Shown here: positions 34,723-43,740 of the stretch, piece by piece
Numbering within the stretch: the stretch's first letter is position 1
Layout: every line of letters begins with the position of its first letter
Assembly: GCF_000143885.2 (NCBI RefSeq)
Contig: NC_018581.1
Span: forward strand, 496,001-560,000
Reading direction: 5' to 3'
From: Gordonia sp. KTR9
Lineage (GTDB): Bacteria > Actinomycetota > Actinomycetes > Mycobacteriales > Mycobacteriaceae
Length of the DNA stretch: 64,000 nt
Notes under the pieces: generated by a model
Database searches by the model: none
What the model saw: the letters and a program-made list of their open reading frames with translations, nothing else
Told to the model about the DNA's origin: nothing
Position numbers and translations under genes: made by a program

Positions 34723-36798
34723 ATGATGCTTGGTGCATGGGTCGTCGTCGTGTCCGCGCTCGTGCTGATCCTTCCCGGCGCGTTCGTCGGCCGGCGGATG
34801 AACCTCCCGTGGCCCGTGGCACTGGCCGCGGGCCCGCCCATCACGTTCGCCCTGGTCTCCATCCTGACGGTGCTGTATTCGATCGTCGGCTTCGAATGGA
34901 ACCCCGTGTCGGCGCTCGTGGGCCTGGTGTTCGCGGTCGGGGCCGGCTGGATCTACTCGGCGCTGCTGGTCACCCACTGGGGTGAGCGGCTGGCGCCGGA
35001 GCCCGACACCGCCGGACCCCGTGTGGGACGGACCGCGACGGTGCGGGTCGCCGCGGGTCTCGGGCTCGGCGGACTCGTCATCGCCGTCACCTGTATCCGA
35101 CCGGTCGCGACGACCGCCTTCGCCGGTCTCGGCAACATCTCGCAGGTGTGGGATTCGTTGTGGCACGCCAGCTCTCTGCGCTGGATTCACGAGACCGGCA
35201 TCGGTTCGGCCATGCGCATGGGCGAGCTGATGAACTACGACACCCAGGGCTTCAACTACTACCCCAACACGTGGCATGCGCTGGGGGCGTTGCTCTTCCC
35301 GCTGACCGGCGCCGACCCGGTGGAGCTCTACAACACGTATTCGCCAGCGGTGCTGGCGGTCACCGTGCCGCTCGGCGTCGCGTCCCTGGCGTACTGGTTC
35401 GCGCGGCACCGGTACGACGTCGACTCGGCCGCCCTCATCGCGGGCACCGCGGGAGCGCTGAGTGCGCTGTTCCCGTCACTGCCGTATGTCGAGGTGCAGC
35501 TGACCTCCGTGCCCAACGCCGTGGGCGTGAGCCTGGCGCCGGTTGCTGCCGTACTCGTGATGAGCGTGGTGTCGGACCGATCGCGCGTGCTGCCGGCAGC
35601 GCTGGCCGTCGCCGGTGTGACCGCCACCCACCCGTCCGCCCTGATCGTCGTCGGCGTGATCGTCGGCCTCTGGTGGCTGTGTGAAGGTCTCTGGCGTCCG
35701 GTCGCCGGGCGTCTGCGCGATCTCGCGACCCTGGCCGTCACGGCGGTGGCGACGCTGATCCTGATCGCACCGGTGGTGCTGGGCACCATTCGGGTCGCCG
35801 ACACCAACGAACTGCCGTTCTTCGATTTCCGCGAAGACACGATCGGAGTTCTCGACGGGCTGGTCAAGGGGGCGTTCAACGGGACCATCCCGCTCGAGCT
35901 CGAGCACTTCCCGGTCTGGCCGCTCATCGCGGTCACCCTGCTCGGTCTGATCGCGCTCGCCTGGTTGCGGTGCTGGGCCGGCTTGGTCGCCTGGTTCGTG
36001 TTCGCGCTGGTCACGGCCAACGCGATGGTGTCCCTCGGTCCGCTGTCATACCCGCTCGGGGTAATAGGCGGTTACTTCTACAACTCGCCGCATCGCCTCA
36101 CGTTCGTCGTAGCGATCATCTCGGCCGCGGCCGCGGGTGTCGCGCTCGGCGCCCTGGCGCTCGGCGTCGCCGGGCTCGTCCGACGCCGTGTGGCATCTGA
36201 TGACACCGGCGATCCGGAACCGGGCGGGGCAACGTCGGCGAAGGCGCGCTGGCTGGTGGCCGCGACGTACGTGGTGTTGCTGGCGCTGATCGCCGGTGCC
36301 GCCGTCGTCCGGTATCCGCCGAACGCGCAGATCGCGTCGAAGGAGCGGGGCGGTAAGTACGTCGGCCCCGACGACCTCGCCGCCTATGAATGGCTGGCCG
36401 CACAGCCCGACGCCCAGGACGTCCTCGTCCTGAACAACCTCGACCAGGGCACCGGCTGGTTGTACCCCGTCACCGGTGTCACGCCGATGTTCCCCTTCTA
36501 CCGGGCCAACGAGTTCTCCGAGCGGCAGCGCGACCTGTTCTGGGGCGTGTCGGAGATCGGCGCCGACCCGACGATCGATCAGATCGTGCGAGACATGAAC
36601 GTGCACTACGTGATCGACTCGCCGCCGAGCTACTGGGAGTTCCAGCGCGGTATGCCCGACCCGGCTCGCGGACACCAGGGAGACCCCTTCCTGGCGCTGC
36701 GGCAGCACGGCGCACCCGGATTGACCGAGGTGTTCCGTCGCGGCGACGCGGTGATCTACCGCGTGAACGACCTGGTCTACCCGCCGCCCGCCCCCTGA
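34723..36798 (+). CDS. large polytopic membrane protein (DUF6541-like, GT-C-like)
   Basis: A 691-residue integral membrane protein. It begins with a hydrophobic helix (MMLGAWVVVVSALVLILPGA) and shows about a dozen more. A long C-terminal extracytoplasmic part (about 555-691) has AAYEWLAAQPDAQDVLVLNN, typical of actinobacterial envelope proteins in which GT-C-like membrane cores carry a soluble tail. An Asp/His-bearing loop (WDSLWHASSLRWIHETG) after the second or third helix may be the active region. It lies upstream of the galE/rml region, so a role in arabinogalactan or glycolipid assembly is plausible. GGAAAGG precedes ATG 34723. Confidence 0.75.
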   Translation: MMLGAWVVVVSALVLILPGAFVGRRMNLPWPVALAAGPPITFALVSILTVLYSIVGFEWNPVSALVGLVFAVGAGWIYSALLVTHWGERLAPEPDTAGPRVGRTATVRVAAGLGLGGLVIAVTCIRPVATTAFAGLGNISQVWDSLWHASSLRWIHETGIGSAMRMGELMNYDTQGFNYYPNTWHALGALLFPLTGADPVELYNTYSPAVLAVTVPLGVASLAYWFARHRYDVDSAALIAGTAGALSALFPSLPYVEVQLTSVPNAVGVSLAPVAAVLVMSVVSDRSRVLPAALAVAGVTATHPSALIVVGVIVGLWWLCEGLWRPVAGRLRDLATLAVTAVATLILIAPVVLGTIRVADTNELPFFDFREDTIGVLDGLVKGAFNGTIPLELEHFPVWPLIAVTLLGLIALAWLRCWAGLVAWFVFALVTANAMVSLGPLSYPLGVIGGYFYNSPHRLTFVVAIISAAAAGVALGALALGVAGLVRRRVASDDTGDPEPGGATSAKARWLVAATYVVLLALIAGAAVVRYPPNAQIASKERGGKYVGPDDLAAYEWLAAQPDAQDVLVLNNLDQGTGWLYPVTGVTPMFPFYRANEFSERQRDLFWGVSEIGADPTIDQIVRDMNVHYVIDSPPSYWEFQRGMPDPARGHQGDPFLALRQHGAPGLTEVFRRGDAVIYRVNDLVYPPPAP

Positions 36799-36840
36799 TC
36801 GGCTGCTTCCGCCCCCGAAAGAACGACGGACCCCTCGGCC

Positions 36841-36960
36841 CCCCGCCCCCTGAGGTGCGAGGAGCGCAAGCGACGAGACCCCCCGCCCCCTGAGGTGCGA
36901 GGAGCGTAAGCGACGAGACCCCCCGCCCCCTGAGGTGCGAGGAGCGCAAGCGACGAGCCT
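36841..36960. repeat. three tandem 40-bp direct repeats
   Basis: Three consecutive 40-bp units at 36841, 36881 and 36921. Each begins CCCCGCCCCCTGAGGTGCGA and continues with GGAGCG(C/T)AAGCGACGAG. The copies differ at only a few bases. They start 42 bp after the stop of the DUF6541-like gene. The core TGAGGTGCGAGGAGCG is the reverse complement of the core of the 29-bp repeats that follow, so the whole block is self-complementary. Confidence 0.9.
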
Positions 36961-37007
36961 CGAAGGGCCTGGTGAGGCGAGTCACCGGACCCTTCGAGGC
37001 TCGCTCC
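36952..37007. repeat. large inverted repeat joining the two tandem arrays
   Basis: GACGAGCCTCGAAGGG on the left pairs with CCCTTCGAGGCTCGCTC on the right around a 22-nt loop that itself contains GGTGAGGCGAGTCACCGG. It forms a long hairpin directly after the stop of a plus-strand gene and could act as a terminator or mRNA-end stabiliser. Confidence 0.75.
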
Positions 37008-37123
37008 GCTCGCACCTCAGGGAGCAGGAGGCCGTCGCTCGCACCTCAGGGAGCAGGAGGCCGTCGCTCGCACCTCAGGGAGCAGGAGGACGTCGCTCGC
37101 ACCTCAGGGAGCAGGAGGCCGTC
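37008..37123. repeat. four tandem 29-bp direct repeats
   Basis: Four head-to-tail units at 37008, 37037, 37066 and 37095. Each begins GCTCGCACCTCAGGGAGCAG and ends GAGGCCGTC; the third has one substitution (GACGTC). There is no spacer between units. They end 75 bp before the next gene. The CTCGCACCTCAGGG core recurs in inverted orientation in the 40-bp units. Confidence 0.92.
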
Positions 37124-37186
37124 ATCCACCCCTCAGGGCCGGAGGAGAGACGCGGCCATTCACCCGTTCGCCCCACGAGCAGGGGC

Positions 37187-37192
37187 TAGCGT
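37187..37192 (+). promoter_or_regulatory. -10 hexamer TAGCGT, leaderless promoter candidate
   Basis: TAGCGT lies 6 nt before ATG 37199, with no Shine-Dalgarno. Confidence 0.45.
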
Positions 37193-37198
37193 CGGGGC

Positions 37199-38035
37199 AT
37201 GCGGCCCTGGATGTGTGTCTTCTGCGCCAACGAGTTCCCTCCGGGCGAGACGCCGCCCGCGATGTGCCCGATCTGCGACGACGACCGGCAATGGCTCCCC
37301 GTCAGCGGGCCGAGCTGGACCCCACTCGACGAGACCGCCGGCAACGCTCTGACCGCCGACGATGTGGAACCCGGACTCACCGCGCTGTCGGTGCGGCCGT
37401 CCGTCGGGATCGGTCAGCGCGCCCTGCTCGTCACCACCTCCGAGGGCAACATCCTCTGGGAGCCACCGGGTTTCCTCGGGCCCTCGCTGGTGGACTGGCT
37501 CGACGCCCACGGCGGCGTCGCCGCCATCGCCGCGAGCCACCCCCACCTCGTCGGCGCGAGCGTCTCCCTCAGTCACCGATTCGGTCGGGTCCCGGTGTAC
37601 TACAACGACTTCGACCGGAGGTGGGTGACCCGGCCCGACCCCGTCGTGCGCTTCTGGTCCGACTCTGTCGAGGTCCTTGGCGGGGTCCGGCTCGTCCAGT
37701 GCGGCGGCCACTTCCCCGGGAGCGCGGTGTTGCATGTGCCCGACGCCGCAGGCGGCCGGGGAGCGCTGCTGACCGGCGACACCATCAAGGGCGTGATGCA
37801 ACCGGGCATGGTGACCTTCATGCGCAGCTACCCGAACATGATCCCGCTGTCACCGCGACTCGTGCGCGGGATCGCCGACCGCGTCGGCGGACTCCGGTTC
37901 GACCGCCTCTACGACGCGTTCGGTGTCGTCGTGGAGAAAGGTGCACGGGAGGTGGTCGAGACATCCGCCGCGCGCTACAGCGGCTGGGTCACCGATGGCA
38001 TCGTCGACCCCGACGATCCGCACGCGCCGGCCTGA
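37199..38035 (+). CDS. metallo-beta-lactamase-fold protein with N-terminal zinc ribbon
   Basis: A 278-residue protein. An N-terminal rubredoxin-like ribbon (CVFC near residue 7 and CPIC near 23) precedes an MBL-like domain. The MBL metal motif is reduced to ASHPHLVG, where a standard HxHxDH would be expected, but a later GGHFPGS and LLTGDTI supply the third-His and Asp positions. Catalysis may be altered or lost. It could be redox- or metal-sensing; no substrate can be named. The start is ATG 37199 with leaderless promoter spacing. Confidence 0.75.
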   Translation: MRPWMCVFCANEFPPGETPPAMCPICDDDRQWLPVSGPSWTPLDETAGNALTADDVEPGLTALSVRPSVGIGQRALLVTTSEGNILWEPPGFLGPSLVDWLDAHGGVAAIAASHPHLVGASVSLSHRFGRVPVYYNDFDRRWVTRPDPVVRFWSDSVEVLGGVRLVQCGGHFPGSAVLHVPDAAGGRGALLTGDTIKGVMQPGMVTFMRSYPNMIPLSPRLVRGIADRVGGLRFDRLYDAFGVVVEKGAREVVETSAARYSGWVTDGIVDPDDPHAPA

Positions 38036-38050
38036 GCCTCATCGGCCGGT

Positions 38051-39070
38051 TCAGGCGTCGGGGTACCCCGTCGGATTGCCCGACTGCCACCGCCAGGTGT
38101 CTGCGCACATGTCGTCGATGGTCTTGGTGGCATGCCAGTTCAGGTCGGCGTTCGCACGGCTCGGGTCGGCGTAGGAGGCGGCGATGTCGCCGGCGCGTCG
38201 CGGGGCCACCTCGTAGGGGATCGGCCGTCCGCTGGCCTCCTCGAAGGCGTGCACGACCTGCAAGACCGAAACGCCCTGGCCGGTACCGAGATTCCAGGTC
38301 GACATGCCGGTCTGGCCGTTGCTGATACGGTCGAGCGCCGCGACGTGCCCGGCGGCCAGGTCGTCGACATGGATGTAGTCGCGTACGCCCGTGCCGTCCG
38401 GGGTGTCGTAATCGTCGCCGAACACCGCCAGCTTCTCGCGCCGGCCGACCGCCACCTGCGCGACGAACGGCATGAGGTTGTTGGGGATGCCCGACGGGTC
38501 CTCACCGATCTGTCCGCTCGGGTGCGCACCCACGGGATTGAAGTAGCGCAGCGCCGCGATGCGCCACACCTCCGAACTCGCGGCGACGTCGCGCAGGATC
38601 TGCTCGATCATCACCTTGGTCCAGCCGTACGGACTGGTCGCCGACGTGGGCAGATCCTCGGTCATCGGCAGCTCGGGCTCGGCGCCGTAGACCGTCGCCG
38701 ACGACGAGAACACCAGTGTGTGCACGTCGTGGCGCTCCATCGCGCGGAGCAGCGCGAACGTCGTGCCGAGATTGTTCTGGTAGTAGTCGAGCGGCTTCGC
38801 CACGGATTCGCCGACCGCCTTGTAACCGGCGAAATGGATCACCGCGTCGATGTCCTCGTGGGCGAAGAAGTGTTCGGTCTTGTCGACGTCGGCGAGGTCG
38901 AAGGCGTGCACCGGGATGGAACGCCCGGTCAACGCCTCGAGCCGGCCGACGACAGTCGGCTTGGCATTGCTGAAATCGTCGACGATGACCACGTCGTGTC
39001 CGGCCGAGATCAATTGGATGACGGTGTGCGAGCCTATGTAGCCCGCGCCTCCGCTCACGAGTACGCGCAT
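38051..39070 (-). CDS. galE: UDP-glucose 4-epimerase
   Basis: A 339-residue extended SDR enzyme that interconverts UDP-glucose and UDP-galactose, supplying galactan synthesis in mycolic-acid bacteria. It has NAD site SGGAGYIGSHT, the catalytic Ser-Tyr-Lys set in VFSSSATVYG and SPYGWTKVMI, and FNPVGAHPSG, the GalE substrate motif. ATG 39070 has TACGGT 7 nt upstream (leaderless type). It corresponds to galE1 (Rv3634c) in position. A 48-bp gap separates it from rmlB on the same strand. Confidence 0.93.
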   Translation of the reverse strand: MRVLVSGGAGYIGSHTVIQLISAGHDVVIVDDFSNAKPTVVGRLEALTGRSIPVHAFDLADVDKTEHFFAHEDIDAVIHFAGYKAVGESVAKPLDYYQNNLGTTFALLRAMERHDVHTLVFSSSATVYGAEPELPMTEDLPTSATSPYGWTKVMIEQILRDVAASSEVWRIAALRYFNPVGAHPSGQIGEDPSGIPNNLMPFVAQVAVGRREKLAVFGDDYDTPDGTGVRDYIHVDDLAAGHVAALDRISNGQTGMSTWNLGTGQGVSVLQVVHAFEEASGRPIPYEVAPRRAGDIAASYADPSRANADLNWHATKTIDDMCADTWRWQSGNPTGYPDA

Positions 39071-39077
39071 GACGACC

Positions 39078-39083
39078 ACCGTA
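39078..39083 (-). promoter_or_regulatory. -10 hexamer TACGGT for galE, leaderless promoter candidate
   Basis: On the minus strand TACGGT ends 7 nt before the galE ATG at 39070, with no Shine-Dalgarno. This suggests galE has its own promoter although rmlB lies upstream on the same strand. Confidence 0.45.
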
Positions 39084-39118
39084 AGCGGCGACCCTGAGAA
39101 CGGGCCAGGCGTGTCGTG

Positions 39119-40162
<1,044 letters not shown>

Positions 40163-40241
40163 CTACCGAGCAGCCGGCGCCCCGCCTCGGGTCAGCGCGC
40201 GGCGGCTCGACTCGCATGCCGTCGCCGAGGGCGTCGGGCAT

Positions 40242-40247
40242 TACCCT
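40242..40247 (+). promoter_or_regulatory. -10 hexamer TACCCT for rmlA, leaderless promoter candidate
   Basis: TACCCT lies 7 nt before ATG 40255, with no Shine-Dalgarno. It faces the divergent rmlB promoter across a 131-bp gap. Confidence 0.45.
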
Positions 40248-40254
40248 GATCGCC

Positions 40255-41130
40255 ATGAGAGGGATCATCCTGGCCGGCGGGACGGGCACGCGGCTGCACC
40301 CCATCACGCAGGGGGTGAGCAAGCAGCTCGTCCCGGTCTATGACAAGCCGATGATCTACTACCCGCTCTCGACGCTCATGCTGGCCGGGATCCGCGACAT
40401 CCTGATCATCACCACCCCGCACGACGCCCCGGCGTTCGAGAACCTGCTCGGCAACGGCGACCAGTTCGGCATCGACCTCACCTACAAGACCCAGCCCTCG
40501 CCGGACGGCCTCGCCCAGGCCTTCGTTCTCGGCGCCGATCACATCGGCACCGAGTCGGTCGCACTCGTCCTCGGCGACAACATCTTCTACGGACCCGGGC
40601 TCGGCAGCCGGTTGCAGGGTTTCGAGAACGTCGACGGCGGTGCGGTGTTCGCGTACTGGGTCGCCAACCCGGAGGCCTACGGCGTGGTCGACTTCGACGC
40701 CGACGGCACCGCGATCTCGCTGGAAGAGAAGCCGGCACAACCGAAGTCGAACTTCGCGGTTCCGGGTCTGTACTTCTACGACAACGACGTCGTCGACATC
40801 GCCCGCGATCTGAAGCCCAGCGCCCGCGGCGAGTACGAGATCACCGACGTCAACGCGCACTATCTGGAACGCGGCAAGTTGTCGGTCACCGTCCTGCCGC
40901 GGGGCACGGCCTGGCTCGACACCGGGACGTTCGACAGCCTCCTCGACGCCGGCAACTTCGTGCGCACCGTCGAGCAGCGGCAAGGTCTGAAAATCGCTGT
41001 CCCGGAGGAGATAGCGTGGCGGCAGGGCTATCTCGACGACGACGAGCTGCGGGCTCGGGCCGACAAACTGCGCAAGTCCGGTTACGGTGACTATCTGCTG
41101 GAACTCCTTGCGCGAGGCAAGGGTTTTTGA
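40255..41130 (+). CDS. rmlA: glucose-1-phosphate thymidylyltransferase
   Basis: A 291-residue nucleotidyltransferase, the first step of dTDP-rhamnose synthesis. It opens with the pyrophosphorylase signature [14 protein letters not shown] and [19 protein letters not shown]. It continues with [10 protein letters not shown] (metal-binding Asp), a VEEKP-type motif ([11 protein letters not shown]) and [13 protein letters not shown]. Length is canonical. It is followed 15 bp later by rmlC in the same operon. Confidence 0.96.
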   Translation: MRGIILAGGTGTRLHPITQGVSKQLVPVYDKPMIYYPLSTLMLAGIRDILIITTPHDAPAFENLLGNGDQFGIDLTYKTQPSPDGLAQAFVLGADHIGTESVALVLGDNIFYGPGLGSRLQGFENVDGGAVFAYWVANPEAYGVVDFDADGTAISLEEKPAQPKSNFAVPGLYFYDNDVVDIARDLKPSARGEYEITDVNAHYLERGKLSVTVLPRGTAWLDTGTFDSLLDAGNFVRTVEQRQGLKIAVPEEIAWRQGYLDDDELRARADKLRKSGYGDYLLELLARGKGF

Positions 41131-41145
41131 CGTGAAAGGCTTCTC

Positions 41146-41763
41146 ATGAAGGTCCGCCCACTCGCCGTCGAGGGCGCCTGGGAGTTCACCCCGGTCCAGC
41201 ACGGTGATGCCCGTGGGTTGTTCGCCGAGGCGTTCAAAGCCGATGTCCTCGCCGAGGCCATCGGTCACCGCTTCGATCTCGCGCAGGTGAACCTCTCGGT
41301 CTCCGCCGCCGGTGTGCTCCGCGGTGTCCACTTCGCCGACGTCCCACCGGGGCAGGCGAAGTACGTCACCTGCCCCGGCGGCGCGATCCTCGATGTCATC
41401 GTCGACATCCGCGTCGGCTCACCCACCTTCGGCGCCTACGACACCGTCCTGCTCGACGATGTCGACCGTCGAGCGGTCTACCTCTCCGAAGGCCTCGGAC
41501 ACGCGTTCTGCTCACTCGCCGACAACTCGACCGTGACCTACCTCTGCTCCACCGGATACAACCCGACCGGCGAACACGGCATCAACCCGCTCGACCCCGA
41601 ACTCGACATCGAGTGGCCGACGCAGGCGCGCGACGGTTCACCGCTGGAGTTCGAACTGTCCCCGAAGGACACCGCCGCGCCGGGTCTCTCGGAGGCCCGT
41701 GAGTCGGGTCTGCTCCCGCGTTACGACGAGGTGGCCGACCACCTCCGCTCGCGACGCGACTGA
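41146..41763 (+). CDS. rmlC: dTDP-4-dehydrorhamnose 3,5-epimerase
   Basis: A 205-residue cupin-type epimerase. The catalytic His is in LRGVHFADVP, and the conserved block KYVTCPGGAILDVIVDIR and the Tyr/His pair YLSEGLGHAF are visible. It performs the third step of dTDP-L-rhamnose synthesis after RmlA and RmlB. The reductase gene rmlD is not in the window. GAAAGG precedes ATG 41146. A hairpin terminator follows 17 bp after the stop. Confidence 0.94.
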   Translation: MKVRPLAVEGAWEFTPVQHGDARGLFAEAFKADVLAEAIGHRFDLAQVNLSVSAAGVLRGVHFADVPPGQAKYVTCPGGAILDVIVDIRVGSPTFGAYDTVLLDDVDRRAVYLSEGLGHAFCSLADNSTVTYLCSTGYNPTGEHGINPLDPELDIEWPTQARDGSPLEFELSPKDTAAPGLSEARESGLLPRYDEVADHLRSRRD

Positions 41764-41780
41764 GGCATCCACACGCCGAA

Positions 41781-41805
41781 ACGTGTACGGCTGAGCCGTA
41801 CACGT
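41781..41805. terminator. perfect 11-bp hairpin between rmlC and the ABC transporter
   Basis: ACGTGTACGGC (41781-41791), loop TGA, GCCGTACACGT (41795-41805). It lies between convergent gene ends (rmlC stop 41763, ABC permease stop 41823) and can terminate both. Confidence 0.7.
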
Positions 41806-41822
41806 GACGGGGTCGGTGGCAC

Positions 41823-42617
41823 TCAGCCGGTCGTCGACCGCCGGAACGCGGTGACGGCCCAGACGTAGCCGACGACCAGGAACAGCAGGCACCACCCCAG
41901 CGCCCACGGCCAGCGATCGCTGATGTCGAGACCCATGAGGAGTCCGCGCAGTGTGTCGGCGATGGGGCTGAACGGCTGGTATTCGGCGAACTGACGGACT
42001 CCGTTCGGCATGCTGTCCGTCGGGACCAGCCCACTGCCCAGGTAGGGCAGGAAGAGCAGCGGCAGTGGCATGTTGCTGGCGCTCTCCGGATTCGGCGCCA
42101 CCACCCCCATCGCGACCGCGATCCACACGAGTCCCGCCGTCAGCAGCAGGAGCAGACCGCCGGCGGCGAACCAGTCGAGAAGGCTTGCGTCGGCACGGAA
42201 GCCCAGCGCGAAGGCGACGGCGAGCAGGAAGACGACTGCGACGATGCCCTGGATGAGCGCACCGACGAAGTGCCCCGCCAGGATCGCCGTCGGCGGTGTG
42301 GCCAGCGATCGCAACCGGTTGATGATCCCCTCGGTGACGTCCTGGTTGACCGAGACGGCCACCGCCACCGTCAGGAACGACGGCACGAAGAGCAGGAGGC
42401 CGGGCAGCAGATAGTTGATGTATTTTCCGTCGAGCGGTCCGTCTGCGGCGAGCGCGCTCTCGATGGCGCCGCCGAAGAAGTAGGTCATCATCAGCAGGAT
42501 CACAACCGGCATGGCGATCGTCGAGAACATCATGGTGGGGTAGCGCCGCAACCGGATCAGGTTGCGGCGCAACATCACCGCGGAGTCGGACAAGGTGTGG
42601 TCGAGGGTGGTGGTCAT
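41823..42617 (-). CDS. ABC-2 type transporter permease (DrrB-like)
   Basis: A 264-residue membrane protein with about six hydrophobic helices. ABC-2/DrrB-type features include VSVNQDVTEGIINRLRSLAT in the first cytoplasmic segment and FLPYLGSGLVPTDSMPNGVR, followed by FAEYQPFSPIADTLRGLLMG. It lies 8 bp after the ATPase gene and forms an exporter with it, most likely for a hydrophobic drug-like compound or lipid. Substrate unknown. Confidence 0.9.
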   Translation of the reverse strand: MTTTLDHTLSDSAVMLRRNLIRLRRYPTMMFSTIAMPVVILLMMTYFFGGAIESALAADGPLDGKYINYLLPGLLLFVPSFLTVAVAVSVNQDVTEGIINRLRSLATPPTAILAGHFVGALIQGIVAVVFLLAVAFALGFRADASLLDWFAAGGLLLLLTAGLVWIAVAMGVVAPNPESASNMPLPLLFLPYLGSGLVPTDSMPNGVRQFAEYQPFSPIADTLRGLLMGLDISDRWPWALGWCLLFLVVGYVWAVTAFRRSTTG

Positions 42618-42625
42618 GACTTCTC

Positions 42626-43588
42626 CTAGTTGGCGGTGGCGGTGGCGGTGGCGGTGGCGGTCGCGGCGGTGCGGCCGGTGATGGTGAGGAACACGTCGTC
42701 GAGATCCGGTGTGTGAACGGAGATCCCGGCGGCGTCGATGCGAGCCTGGTCGAGAGTGGCCAGGACGTCCCGGACGGCGCCGATGCCGGCCCCACCGGGT
42801 ACCGCGAGGGTGTTCTCACCCGGCGTGTCGATCGCCGACGGGAACTGCGCCCGTGCCCGCTCGAGGTCGTCGGCGTCGGTGAAGTCGATCCGGATGTACC
42901 CGCCCGGGACGAGTCGCTTCAGTTCCGCCGCCGTGCCCTCGGCCACGATTCGGCCTCGGTCGAGCACGGCGATCCGGTCGGCGAGATGGTCTGCCTCCTC
43001 GAGGTACTGCGTGGTGAGGAAGATGGTGGTGCCACCGGCGACGAGGCCGCGGACGGTGTCCCAGACCGCCCGGCGGGACCGTGGATCGAGGCCGGTCGTC
43101 GGCTCGTCGAGAAAGATGATCGACGGTTCGCCCACCAGTGTCATGGCCAGGTCGAGGCGTCTGGTCATGCCGCCGGAGTAGTCGGCGACCCGGCGGTCCG
43201 CGGCCTCGGTGAGGTCGAAGTCGTCGAGTAACCGGTCGACGCGTTCGCGGGTTGCGGTCTTCGAGAGGTGTCGCAACCGGGCGACCATGGTGAGGTTCTC
43301 GCGTCCGGTCAGCAACGTGTCGACCGCGGCGAACTGCCCGGTCAGGCCGATCTGTGCGCAGATCTCCGCGCGGTCGGTACGCGGATCGAGGCCGGCGATC
43401 TCCACGTCCCCGGCGTCCTGCTGCGACAACGTGGACAGGATCTTGACCGTGGTCGTCTTTCCCGAACCGTTGGGGCCGAGAAGTGCGAACACGCTGCCGG
43501 CGGGTACCCGGAGATCGATGCCGTCGAGGACGGTGTGGTCGCCGAAGGACTTGGTGAGTCCCACCGCGCTGATGGCCGTTGGTGTCAT
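42626..43588 (-). CDS. ABC transporter ATP-binding protein (DrrA-like) with Ala-Thr tail
   Basis: A 320-residue ATPase. It shows Walker A LLGPNGSGKTT, a daunorubicin-resistance-type signature YSGGMTRRLDLAMTLVGEP and Walker B IIFLDEPTTGLDPRSR. A DUF4162-like C-terminal domain follows from about 230. The extreme C-terminus is an Ala-Thr dipeptide run encoded by five perfect copies of a hexanucleotide, a slippage-prone tract that would change only the tail length. ATG 43588 has AAGGAG 8-9 nt upstream. Confidence 0.92.
   Translation of the reverse strand: MTPTAISAVGLTKSFGDHTVLDGIDLRVPAGSVFALLGPNGSGKTTTVKILSTLSQQDAGDVEIAGLDPRTDRAEICAQIGLTGQFAAVDTLLTGRENLTMVARLRHLSKTATRERVDRLLDDFDLTEAADRRVADYSGGMTRRLDLAMTLVGEPSIIFLDEPTTGLDPRSRRAVWDTVRGLVAGGTTIFLTTQYLEEADHLADRIAVLDRGRIVAEGTAAELKRLVPGGYIRIDFTDADDLERARAQFPSAIDTPGENTLAVPGGAGIGAVRDVLATLDQARIDAAGISVHTPDLDDVFLTITGRTAATATATATATAN
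42631..42660. repeat. hexanucleotide microsatellite (TGGCGG)x5
   Basis: Five perfect copies of TGGCGG lie inside the 3' end of the ABC ATPase gene. On the coding (minus) strand they read as alternating Ala and Thr codons. Copy-number change would add or remove dipeptides without a frameshift. Confidence 0.85.
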
Positions 43589-43740
43589 GGTCGAGGCTCC
43601 TTGTATCGGTGGTGGTGACTGCGGAACAGATAAAAACATGCGCATATATGCATGTTTTGGTAGACGAACGTCCCTGGTGGACGTCGCCGGAGGTTCTCGG
43701 TTGTTCTGGAAAGGGCTCTAGAAGGGCTGTCGGGAGGGGG
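43589..43740. promoter_or_regulatory. ABC operon upstream region with AT-rich palindrome at 43633-43658
   Basis: AAAACATGC (43633-43641) and GCATGTTTT (43650-43658) are perfect 9-bp arms around an 8-bp AT-rich centre. It is the most AT-rich spot for several kilobases and lies 45 bp upstream of the ATPase start. It is a good candidate operator for control of the exporter. The upstream EXLDI protein, encoded on the same strand, is one possible binder. Confidence 0.6.

Noticed and set aside
37008..37123. Four equally spaced 29-bp repeats resembling a CRISPR array
   Set aside because: The units are head to tail with no spacers, and there is no cas gene in the window.
36935..37189. Open frames across the repeat block encoding Ser/Arg/Gly repeats
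   Set aside because: They are translations of the tandem repeats, have no RBS or family similarity, and several frames are open at once.
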